Source: DAOUJI01 sp034422875
GTDB lineage: Bacteria; Chloroflexota; Dehalococcoidia; Lucifugimonadales; JAGWBF01
DNA: 27,234 nucleotides
Assembly (NCBI GenBank): GCA_034422875.1
Contig: DAOUJI010000018.1
Location: 1-27,234 of the forward strand
Reading direction: 5' to 3'
The notes under the pieces: generated by a model
What the model was told of the DNA's origin: nothing
The model's input: the letters and a program-made list of their open reading frames with translations, nothing else
Database searches by the model: none
Translations under genes and position numbers: made by a program
In this document: in pieces, positions 7,257 through 13,921 of the stretch
How positions within the stretch are numbered: position 1 is the stretch's first letter
How the letters are laid out: the number at the start of each line of letters is the position of its first letter

Positions 7257-8327
7257 TTATATGGGCCACCTGATGGGCTTGGTCACCGCCGTTGACGACA
7301 CCTTGGGTCCCCAACTGGGCATCACTCCACAAGTGGGGCCCTCTGGTCCTCCCGCAAAGATAATCAGGATGTCGTCAGGTTCCGGCACCAGGGAGACATA
7401 GCGGTCCTCATCCCCCGGCTCGACCTCTCCCTCCATCACCAGCGCTCTCTTTAAGTCCGCCGCCGAACGCCTTATCCTCGGGAAAAGGTACTGCCGTACA
7501 TCTTCCTTGCTCCAGCCCTCCCAGATGTCGCTGGTCCCGGCGACCACCACTCCCACCTGTCCCTGGCGGACTACCGTTGAGGTGTCTCCCACGGAGCCTG
7601 CGTTGGCCATGGAGCTTCCCAGAATTGAAACCACGTCGGCCACGCCGTTAAGGATAATCTCAGGCTTGGAAACCATGCGTATCTGCCTCGGCGAATCGCA
7701 CGCAAAGACGGTTACGGCGCTTTGCTCGGCAGAGAAGCCGCGTTCTACGTGGAGCGGGTTCCAGTGGGTCTCTTCTTCATTCTCACCTATGCAGAAGCTG
7801 AACTTGCCCGGATGCCCTAGAATGCTCCGGTCAAAGAGCCCCGGAATGGAAGCGCAGGCGTTCATCAATATCAGCCTTATCGACCTGCCTATAGTCGAAT
7901 TGGCGCGGTTGCCCGGTCCGAAGAGGTTGTTGCGGCGGTTGATGTCCAGGTCTCTGAGCACGGGACCGTTGATAACCACCAGGATTCCGGCTCCGCCCAG
8001 GCTGGATGACGGTCCGATGAGGTTGAAGGTCGGGTCCAGCATGGCCTCAGCGGCCGCCAGCACAACGGGGAAGTAGTCTGGAAGACATCCGGCCATCACT
8101 GCGTTGGCGGCCGCCTTGCCCACAGTCACTTCACGCCGGCGCTCCGGAACACCTCCCAGCACTTCGTCAGCAGGCCGCTCCACCCTGGCGAGGAACTGTT
8201 CCACCCTCGCAACTGTAGGAGGAACGACTGGAAGACCGTCGGTCCATCCCAGCTCATAGCACCTTTCGATGGCTTGGACGGCATCGTCCCATTCGGCTTG
8301 GACCAGGTCTCCCAACCCAGAGACCAT
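7257..8327 (-). CDS. Conserved 356-aa protein, partner of the UGSC gene
   Basis: 356 aa, soluble, no signal peptide. Distinctive blocks are ELGWTDGLPVVPPT (about 26-39), AANAVMAGCLPDYFPVVLAA (about 74-93), a Gly-rich IGPSSSLGGAGILVVINGP, NRANSTIGRSIRLI, and near the end GGPEGPTCGVMPSWGP with a conserved-looking Cys. I recall this block set from an uncharacterised family that accompanies UGSC proteins, but I cannot verify that here. No nucleotide-binding or metal motif is obvious; no function is assigned. The ATG at 8327 has a perfect GGGAGG 6 nt upstream, and a promoter-like pair lies at 8369-8397. It is the first gene of a two-gene unit with the UGSC gene and probably works with it in a redox or sulfur/selenium-related reaction (inference from neighbourhood only). 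Confidence 0.7.
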   Translation of the reverse strand: MVSGLGDLVQAEWDDAVQAIERCYELGWTDGLPVVPPTVARVEQFLARVERPADEVLGGVPERRREVTVGKAAANAVMAGCLPDYFPVVLAAAEAMLDPTFNLIGPSSSLGGAGILVVINGPVLRDLDINRRNNLFGPGNRANSTIGRSIRLILMNACASIPGLFDRSILGHPGKFSFCIGENEEETHWNPLHVERGFSAEQSAVTVFACDSPRQIRMVSKPEIILNGVADVVSILGSSMANAGSVGDTSTVVRQGQVGVVVAGTSDIWEGWSKEDVRQYLFPRIRRSAADLKRALVMEGEVEPGDEDRYVSLVPEPDDILIIFAGGPEGPTCGVMPSWGPKVSSTAVTKPIRWPI

Positions 8328-8368
8328 ATTGAACCTCCCTGATGGAGTTAGCGGACTGAACTTGCATT

Positions 8369-8397
8369 AAGCTAGCACAGGCGTCTATGGGGGTCAA
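8369..8397 (-). promoter_or_regulatory. Promoter for the partner/UGSC unit
   Basis: Minus strand: -35 TTGACC (8397-8392), a 17-bp spacer and -10 TAGCTT (8374-8369), preceded by TGC as in extended -10 promoters. The -35 is 5/6 to consensus; the -10 is weak. It would give a leader of about 35 nt containing the GGGAGG SD. Confidence 0.45.
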
Positions 8398-8449
8398 GGA
8401 ATGCTGCGCCCCCACAGAGGCCTATGGTGGACTTGGGACAGGGGCGCTG

Positions 8450-8455
8450 TATAAT
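8450..8455 (+). promoter_or_regulatory. -10 box next to the SagB-like start
   Basis: A perfect TATAAT lies 10 nt before the ATG at 8466. No SD lies between them and no convincing -35 lies upstream, so the transcript would be nearly leaderless. It also argues against the longer frame beginning at 8424, which would start upstream of the -10. Confidence 0.45.
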
Positions 8456-8465
8456 CCCCAATGCC

Positions 8466-10049
8466 ATGGGAAACCGGGACATCCAGGAAGCCTTGGACTA
8501 TCACGAGAAGACCAAACATTCCCTTTGGAGTCTCCAGATGGACTCCTTCAGCCTGGACTTCAGCAACCAGCCCCTTCCCTTTAAGATATACACCGACCTG
8601 GAGTCCATCCCGCTGCCCCACGACTCGCCATCGTCAGACATGTCCGCCCTCGACGCCATAGCGTCAACGGGCATTCCTCCCGACGCCGAGGGAGCCCGCG
8701 GGACTCCAGACCTGGCCACACTGGCCGGAATCCTGTTCCACACGGCAGGCATCACCAAGCGGGGTGTGCACCCTGGAGGAGACATTCTGTTTCGGGCCGC
8801 ACCTTGCACCGGCGCTCTCTACCACATCGAACTATACCTTGTATGCGGAGACCTGCCGGACTTGGACGCCGGGGTGTACCATTTCGGGCCCAGGGACTTT
8901 GCTCTCCACCTCCTCCGGCGCGGTGACTTTCGTAAGGTCCTTGTAGAGGCGTCGGGAATCGAGGCGGGAGTAGCGGAAGCTCCCGCCGTCCTGGTCTTCA
9001 CCAGCACCTTCTGGAGAAACGCCTGGAAGTACCGCGCCCGGGCCTACCGTCACTGCTATTGGGACAGCGGAGTCCTTCTGGCCAATCTGCTGGCAGAAGC
9101 TTCTAGCCATAACCTCCCGGCCAAAGTGATCCTTGGGTTCGCCGACGATCCGGTTAATCATTTACTTGGGTTGGACGACGAGAAGGAGGTTTCCCTGGGG
9201 ATGGTCTCCCTGGGTTCGGCAAGCGGACCAGCGCCAAGCCCTCCAGAGATCCCCAAGATTTCTTACGAAACCGTGCCGTTGAGCTCCCACGAAGTGGAGT
9301 ACCCGGATATGGGCAAGATCCACCGCGCTTCATCGCTGGCGAGCGGAGATGAGGCGGAGGAGTGGAGAGTCCCGCTGCCCGCCGTAGAGCTTCCGAATGG
9401 ACCGGGCCAGTTGTTCCCTCTCGACTTGAACAGTGCGTTGGATGAAAGTTCCAGCGAAGACGTACCCCAAGACTCCATAGACCGCACCATCCGGCGCCGC
9501 GGCTCCAGCCGACAGTTCGTCCATAGGCCGATTTCCTTTAGGCAGCTTTCTTTCATGCTGGATCGATCCACTCGGGGGATTCCGGCTGACTTCCTTGGAA
9601 CGGACGGCGCTTCACTCAACCAGCTTTACGTCATCGCCAGCGCGGTGGAGGGCCTTCCTGAGGGGAGCTACGTCTACAGGAGGGATGTTCAGGCCCTCGA
9701 ACAGCTCCAGCAAGGGGACTTTCGCCAGGTGGCGGGCTATCTTGGACTTCGCCAAGCGCTGCCAGCCGATGCAGCAGTGAACATCTACATGATCGCCGAC
9801 CTGAGCATGGCACTGGAGCTGTACGGCAACAGGGGCTACCGGGCGGCACAGTTGGAAGGCGGAATCCTGGGAGGGAAGCTGTATCTGTCGGCTTACGCGC
9901 AGAGGCTTGGAGCCACGGGCCTCACCTTCTTCGACGACGACGTCACGACCTTCTTTTCTCCCCCTGCAGAAGGGAAAGGCGTCATGTTTCTGGTGGCTGC
10001 AGGCACGCCCCTCCGGCGGCGAGTCCATAGGCCCGCGATCGGCGGCTAG
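8466..10049 (+). CDS. SagB-type dehydrogenase-like protein (tandem nitroreductase fold)
   Basis: About 527 aa. Two nitroreductase-like halves are visible. The N-terminal half has GITKRGVHPGGDILFRAAPCTGALYHIELY and then YRARAYRHCYWDSGVLLANLL. The C-terminal half has RTIRRRGSSRQFVHRPISFRQLSFML and YRAAQLEGGILGGKLYLSAYAQRLGATGLTFFDD. This is the SagB/ThcOx pattern: FMN-dependent oxidases of this family oxidise thiazolines/oxazolines in RiPP synthesis. Here no cyclodehydratase (YcaO) or precursor peptide is adjacent, so a stand-alone oxidoreductase role is equally possible. Start: the ATG at 8466 fits the -10 at 8450-8455. It is divergent from the UGSC unit and followed 125 bp later by otsA with its own promoter. 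Confidence 0.8.
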   Translation: MGNRDIQEALDYHEKTKHSLWSLQMDSFSLDFSNQPLPFKIYTDLESIPLPHDSPSSDMSALDAIASTGIPPDAEGARGTPDLATLAGILFHTAGITKRGVHPGGDILFRAAPCTGALYHIELYLVCGDLPDLDAGVYHFGPRDFALHLLRRGDFRKVLVEASGIEAGVAEAPAVLVFTSTFWRNAWKYRARAYRHCYWDSGVLLANLLAEASSHNLPAKVILGFADDPVNHLLGLDDEKEVSLGMVSLGSASGPAPSPPEIPKISYETVPLSSHEVEYPDMGKIHRASSLASGDEAEEWRVPLPAVELPNGPGQLFPLDLNSALDESSSEDVPQDSIDRTIRRRGSSRQFVHRPISFRQLSFMLDRSTRGIPADFLGTDGASLNQLYVIASAVEGLPEGSYVYRRDVQALEQLQQGDFRQVAGYLGLRQALPADAAVNIYMIADLSMALELYGNRGYRAAQLEGGILGGKLYLSAYAQRLGATGLTFFDDDVTTFFSPPAEGKGVMFLVAAGTPLRRRVHRPAIGG

Positions 10050-10074
10050 CGGCCCGATTTTGGATGCTCATTTC

Positions 10075-10103
10075 TTGACACTGCCTACCCGACATGCTAA
10101 TGT
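10075..10103 (+). promoter_or_regulatory. Promoter of otsA
   Basis: A perfect -35 TTGACA (10075-10080), a 17-bp spacer and TAATGT (10098-10103) preceded by TGC, an extended -10. Transcription would start near 10110. This rules out the in-frame ATG at 10094 and supports the start at 10175. Confidence 0.6.
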
Positions 10104-10107
10104 CGGG
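10088..10107. promoter_or_regulatory. Palindromic operator candidate over the otsA -10
   Basis: CCCGACAT-GCTA-ATGTCGGG is a perfect inverted repeat with 8-bp arms and a 4-bp centre. It covers the -10 region of the otsA promoter, where a bound dimeric repressor would block RNA polymerase. The regulator is not in the window. Confidence 0.5.
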
Positions 10108-10174
10108 GCCATCCTCCACGCTCAACTATCCCTCGCCTCCGCCATGTGTGCCGGCGGTATGGATTGGAAGGGTC

Positions 10175-11716
10175 ATGCCATTAGATCCGGAGCAGTCGCG
10201 TTTAGACCAGCTAAGGGATCTATGCGATAAGGTTCTGGCGAACCGGCGGCTGATTCTAGCCAGCAACCGTGGGCCGGTCGAACACCACTTGACCCAGGAC
10301 GGCCGCACCGAGGCCCGCAGGGGCAGCGGTGGCGTAGTCACCGCTCTCAACTCCCTCGCTCAGATGGTGGACTTTACCTGGGTGGCGAGCGCCACGGGGG
10401 AAGGCGACCGGAAGGTCTCGGAAAGCGGAGACGGAGGCCCGGTCAGATCACCCATACCTTCTCACCGCATCTACCTGCGCTTTGTAGTGACTCCACGGCG
10501 CGTCTATCACAAGTACTACAACATCTTCTGCAATCCCCTGGTATGGTTCCTCCAGCATTACATGTGGAACTCCCCCTACAACCCCAATCTCGACTCCAAC
10601 GTACACGATGCCTGGCACAACGGCTACGTGGAGGTGAACCGGGCCTTTGCAAAAGAGATAATCGCCGAAACCGAGGCCAGCACGGACCCGCCCGTGGTGA
10701 TGGTCCACGACTACCACCTATACCTGGCTCCGGAGTACGTGCGCGAGGGACGGCCCGATGCCATCATCCACCACTTCACCCACATTCCATGGCCGTCACC
10801 CCGGTATTGGCAGCTTCTGCCGTCATACATCATCCGGGGCATCTGCACCGGGCTGTGCGGATCGGACATTGTGGGGTTTCAGACCACCCACGACGTGCGC
10901 AACTTCCTGGACACCTGCGAAGAGTTCCTTCCTGAGGCGGAAATAGACTATACAAACCGTTCTCTCTTCTATAACGGCCGGCACATTAAAGTACGGGCCT
11001 ACCCCATATCCATCAACGTGGATGAGATTCGGAGAATCGCCAACTCGCCCAGAGCGTTGGAATACGAACGCAAGCTGGAGCCGATGTGCAACGAGACAAC
11101 CATTGTCAGGGTGGACAGAGCGGAGCCCAGCAAGAATGTCGTCAGGGGATTCAAGGCCTATGGACTGCTCCTGTCCAAGCACCCGGAACTTAAAGGCAAG
11201 GTCACCTTCCTGGCGTTCCTGGTTCCTTCCCGGACTCACATACGTCAGTACCAGCGTTATATGAACGACATCGAAGAAGTGGTCAAGGACATCAACTCCA
11301 CTCACGGCTCAGAGGACTGGACGCCCATAGTGACGTTCATCGAAAACAACTACACCCAGGCCATCGCAGGCATGAAGCTCTACGACGTAATGCTGGTCAA
11401 CTCGGTTTTCGACGGCATGAACCTCGTGGCCAAAGAGGGGCCGGTGGTCAACCAGAACTCGGGGGTCCTGGTCCTGTCGGAGACCACTGGAGCGTTCAAG
11501 CAGCTTGCTCCAGGGGCCCTGGCAGTAGCGCCCTCGGACATCGAAGGCACCATGCAGGCGCTACACCAGGCCATTACCATGAACGGAGAGGAACGCGGAG
11601 AGCGAGCCAATACCCTCGTTCAAATCATTTCAGAGCAGGACATAATCCATTGGCTGTACAGCCAGTTGGACGATATTGGCTCGGTCATGGAGCCGTCTCC
11701 ATCACTATCCAGCTAA
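10175..11716 (+). CDS. otsA: Trehalose-6-phosphate synthase (GT20)
   Basis: About 513 aa. It transfers glucose from a nucleotide-glucose donor to glucose-6-phosphate, the first step of trehalose synthesis (osmoprotection, stress). GT20 signatures: SNRGPVEHH near the N-terminus with a following GSGGVVTAL; MVHDYHLYLAPEYV (H178-D179-Y180-H181); FTHIPWPSPRYWQLLP; VDRAEPSK with R315 and K320 (same spacing as the phosphate-binding Arg/Lys pair of E. coli OtsA); and FDGMNLVAKE (D413). HIPWP instead of the common HIPFP leaves some room for another GT20 activity such as glucosylglycerol-phosphate synthase, but the convergent otsB supports trehalose. Start ATG 10175 has GGAAGGG just upstream. The last 32 bp overlap the end of otsB on the other strand. 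Confidence 0.88.
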   Translation: MPLDPEQSRLDQLRDLCDKVLANRRLILASNRGPVEHHLTQDGRTEARRGSGGVVTALNSLAQMVDFTWVASATGEGDRKVSESGDGGPVRSPIPSHRIYLRFVVTPRRVYHKYYNIFCNPLVWFLQHYMWNSPYNPNLDSNVHDAWHNGYVEVNRAFAKEIIAETEASTDPPVVMVHDYHLYLAPEYVREGRPDAIIHHFTHIPWPSPRYWQLLPSYIIRGICTGLCGSDIVGFQTTHDVRNFLDTCEEFLPEAEIDYTNRSLFYNGRHIKVRAYPISINVDEIRRIANSPRALEYERKLEPMCNETTIVRVDRAEPSKNVVRGFKAYGLLLSKHPELKGKVTFLAFLVPSRTHIRQYQRYMNDIEEVVKDINSTHGSEDWTPIVTFIENNYTQAIAGMKLYDVMLVNSVFDGMNLVAKEGPVVNQNSGVLVLSETTGAFKQLAPGALAVAPSDIEGTMQALHQAITMNGEERGERANTLVQIISEQDIIHWLYSQLDDIGSVMEPSPSLSS

Positions 11717-12491
11717 GGAATTCCTCCACTTCTCCGACATTTTCCACCTGGTAGTCGGCCAGCGCCACCAACTCTTCCGGCGCGCCTCCGCCCACGACAG
11801 CTATACACACCGCCTTCACGCACCCTCCGCCGGAGATTTTACGTGCGCTCTTGAACGCGTCAACGTCGGTTACATCATCGCCGATAGAAATAAGGGCCGT
11901 CAGACCCCTCTCCCTGGTCAGATCCTCCAGCGCCGTCCCTTTTGACAGGACCACCGGAGGCAGCACATTGACAACCATCTTGCCCATCACCAGCTTTACC
12001 GAGTCTCCGGCCAGGGAGTCCAATGCTTCCAACAGCTCTCTCCGGGAAGCCTCGGGGTCAGATGTGTGGCGGTAGTGAATGGCGAAGGAACCTCCTTTGT
12101 CTTCCATCACGTAGCCGCCCGTCGAAAAACGCTTGGACAGATACTGAAACAAACGGCCGAGGCTCTCCTGATGGGCCTCCGCCTCCGGCGCCAGACGGGT
12201 CTGGCCGTTTTCCCTGCGTTCCAGGCCGTGGTTTCCCGCATAGACCAGTCCAGGGACCCCCACAGTAGATTCAGCCACGTCAGCGGACCTTCCCGTGACG
12301 ACGGCGACCAGGGTAAGCCGGCTTGCCAGCGTTTCCAGTGACGCCGTAACGTTCCTGCTGACGCGGGCGTCTTCCGGACGCTCGACTATCTCCGACAACG
12401 TGCCGTCCATGTCCAGGAACAGGCCTAGCCTTTCCCGCAAGAGAAGCGGCTCCAATTCCCTCAGGTTGGTCAGCAAATGCTTGGGTGTCAC
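11685..12491 (-). CDS. otsB: Trehalose-6-phosphate phosphatase
   Basis: 268 aa HAD-superfamily phosphatase that removes phosphate from trehalose-6-phosphate, completing OtsA's pathway. HAD motifs: LDMDGTL (nucleophile D27 and D29), VVTGRS (motif II), SKGTAL (motif III Lys) and IGDDVTDVDAF (motif IV acidic residues). The cap region and MEDKGGSFAIHYR are typical of OtsB. Start is GTG at 12491 with GAGGAG 8 nt upstream. The gene is convergent with otsA, the two stops lying inside each other's coding sequence (11685-11716). This differs from the usual tandem otsBA order and means the two mRNAs are complementary at their 3' ends. Confidence 0.92.
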   Translation of the reverse strand: MTPKHLLTNLRELEPLLLRERLGLFLDMDGTLSEIVERPEDARVSRNVTASLETLASRLTLVAVVTGRSADVAESTVGVPGLVYAGNHGLERRENGQTRLAPEAEAHQESLGRLFQYLSKRFSTGGYVMEDKGGSFAIHYRHTSDPEASRRELLEALDSLAGDSVKLVMGKMVVNVLPPVVLSKGTALEDLTRERGLTALISIGDDVTDVDAFKSARKISGGGCVKAVCIAVVGGGAPEELVALADYQVENVGEVEEFLSWIVMETAP

Positions 12492-12512
12492 AGGACTAAC
12501 TCCTCGCTATCG

Positions 12513-12528
12513 GTCCGTATTATCGGAC
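12513..12528 (-). promoter_or_regulatory. otsB promoter -10 inside an inverted repeat
   Basis: On the minus strand GTCCG-ATAATA-CGGAC is a perfect 5-bp inverted repeat, and its centre contains GATAAT (12524-12519), a good -10 about 28 nt before the otsB GTG. The -35 is weak. The repeat could be an operator, but its half-site differs from the one at otsA. Confidence 0.35.
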
Positions 12529-12577
12529 AGGTCTAATCTAGCTCGAATTTTAGACTAATATAAAATCAAACTTCAAT

Positions 12578-12626
12578 TTGACACCAGCTTACTCTTGACA
12601 TACACTCCCGTTTATGTTTTTATAAT
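12578..12626 (+). promoter_or_regulatory. Promoter cluster for the MBL-fold gene leader
   Basis: Two perfect -35 hexamers lie close together. TTGACA 12578-12583 pairs with TACACT 12601-12606 at a 17-bp spacing. TTGACA 12595-12600 pairs with a perfect TATAAT 12621-12626, but at 20 bp, which is long. A third TTGACA at 12707-12712 has no good -10. Transcription from here gives a leader of about 300 nt before the GTG at 12929. Confidence 0.5.
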
Positions 12627-12734
12627 CCCTTTTACGTCTCCAATAGTCGTGATTGGGACAGTTTCCCCTTATAAACTAAACCTTAACACGAGTCGGGCAG
12701 TAAACTTTGACAAAATATAAGAATCGTCTAAGTC

Positions 12735-12901
12735 AACGCCTTCAAGCCGTTACAGGCTATCCCCACTACGGGGACCAACAGCGCGGCTTCCCTACAGGCG
12801 ATCTTCGCACCCGGCTTTCCCCGCGCCGGGAAAGGAGGTTGGTCTAAAAATTGATTGGACAAGAAATCGTCCGGCCGAAAGCAACAGCTGGCGTTGCTTT
12901 T
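12735..12901 (+). promoter_or_regulatory. Structured leader (riboswitch-like candidate) ending in a terminator-like hairpin
   Basis: No ORF fits this part of the 12492-12928 gap. It can fold into many helices: AGCC/GGCT (12745/12755), TCCCC/GGGGA (12760/12770), a long-range GACCAAC/GTTGGTC (12773-12779 with 12838-12844), GCGCGG/CCGCGC (12781-12786 with 12821-12826), GCGA/TCGC (12798/12805), and two mutually exclusive stems, CCCGGC/GCCGGG (12810/12825) and CTTTCCC/GGGAAAG (12815/12828). It ends with AAAGCAAC/GTTGCTTT (12878-12900) and TTTT, 28 nt before the GTG. It matches no riboswitch consensus I know (TPP, FMN, SAM, cobalamin, c-di-GMP, glycine, T-box checked by eye). Confidence 0.45.
12878..12901 (+). 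terminator. Terminator-like hairpin in the MBL-gene leader
   Basis: AAAGCAAC (12878-12885) and GTTGCTTT (12893-12900) form a perfect 8-bp stem with a 7-nt loop; the T run is short (TTTT, 12898-12901). Its place between a strong promoter and the gene it precedes suggests attenuation rather than gene-end termination. Confidence 0.45.
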
Positions 12902-12928
12902 CACCAATAAATCCCTGGAGGCGCTGAA

Positions 12929-13828
12929 GTGACAACCATGACTACACCGGCACCGCCGGTGGCACCATCGTTCAGGTCATTAGTCCCATCGGTACGGACT
13001 GAGCCTACTTCGGTACGGCTTATCAGTGACGGAATCATCAAATTCGACGGCGGCAGCATGTTCGGAAGGGTCCCAAAGACCGCGTGGGAGAATAAGGTCT
13101 CCACCGACCGGCGCAACCGCATGACCCTCGGCCTTAACTGTGCACTCATCAAGATATCCGGGAAATGGGTGCTCATTGACACGGGAGTGGGCTCCAAAGA
13201 GTTGGACAACGAGAAGGAAACCTACGGCCTGGTCCCGTCGCGGCTCACCAAGGAACTCCGAGCCCTGGAAGTGTATCCCAAGGACATCGACGTAGTCATT
13301 CTCTCCCATCTTCATTTCGACCACAGTGGAGGATGCACCCGCCAGGACCGCTCAGGCAACCTTGTGCCAACGTTCAGCAAGGCAAAATACATCGTACAAC
13401 GCGCGTGCTGGGAAGAAGCCACCAGCCCCAACGAGCGCTGCTCAGACATCCATCGAGAGGAAGACTTCTACCCCATTCAAGAGAGAGGGCAACTGGAGCT
13501 CATAGACGGCGACGAGCAGATATTCCCCGGCCTGTCCGTCAAGGTGACCGACGGCCACTCCAGAGGCCACCAAGTGATACTCCTACACCACGGGGGAGAG
13601 CGAATCGCCTTTATGGGCGACCTGGTGCCAACGCCGCATCACCTGGACCTGGGAGCCATTTCGGCTTTCGACCAGTTCCCAGAACGCACTCTGGAGCAGA
13701 AGAGAGAATTGCTTGCCAAAGCCGAAAAGGACGGATGGCTGTTGGTGTTCAGCCACGGTCATGACCAGAAGGCCGGATACCTGGAGCGAATCGGCAACGC
13801 TCCCCGCTTCAGATCTGTGGACTTGTAG
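12929..13828 (+). CDS. Metallo-beta-lactamase-fold hydrolase (AHL-lactonase-like)
   Basis: 299 aa. Metal-binding motif SHLHFDHSGG (H127-x-H129-x-D131-H132), then DGHSRGH (about 206-212), GDLVPTPHH (D229 bridging Asp) and FSHGHD (His near 274-276): a complete dinuclear site. The layout IDTGVGS...SHLHFDH...GHSRGHQ...GD resembles the N-acyl homoserine lactonase/MBL hydrolase group, but this broad family also includes other lactonases and esterases, so the substrate is open. The GTG at 12929 has GGAGG (12917-12921) 7 nt upstream; an ATG at 12938 is an alternative. It is preceded by the long structured leader and followed by a strong hairpin shared with the convergent mtaB. Confidence 0.87.
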   Translation: MTTMTTPAPPVAPSFRSLVPSVRTEPTSVRLISDGIIKFDGGSMFGRVPKTAWENKVSTDRRNRMTLGLNCALIKISGKWVLIDTGVGSKELDNEKETYGLVPSRLTKELRALEVYPKDIDVVILSHLHFDHSGGCTRQDRSGNLVPTFSKAKYIVQRACWEEATSPNERCSDIHREEDFYPIQERGQLELIDGDEQIFPGLSVKVTDGHSRGHQVILLHHGGERIAFMGDLVPTPHHLDLGAISAFDQFPERTLEQKRELLAKAEKDGWLLVFSHGHDQKAGYLERIGNAPRFRSVDL

Positions 13829-13867
13829 CCGCCACTACAGCCACACGTGAAGGGGCCGGATTCCTAG

Positions 13868-13911
13868 AAGATGCGGCGTTTCCAGATACAGTCTCGGACA
13901 CGCCGCATCTT
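13868..13911. terminator. Hairpin between convergent MBL and mtaB genes
   Basis: Perfect 12-bp arms AAGATGCGGCGT (13868-13879) and ACGCCGCATCTT (13900-13911) with a 20-nt loop, followed by TCCTTT. It lies between the two convergent stops (13828 and 13922) and could terminate both transcripts. Confidence 0.6.
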
Positions 13912-13921
13912 TCCTTTAGGG

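Noticed and set aside
10094..10174. N-terminal extension of otsA
   Set aside because: Its ATG lies upstream of the -10 and inside the palindrome. The ATG at 10175 has a good SD and gives the normal GT20 length.
12735..12850. Known riboswitch, T-box, tmRNA, RNase P or SRP RNA
   Set aside because: No conserved core of these RNAs was found by eye (no GGGTGGNACCGCG, B12 box, RFN box, TPP core or tmRNA ends). It is kept as an unassigned structured leader.
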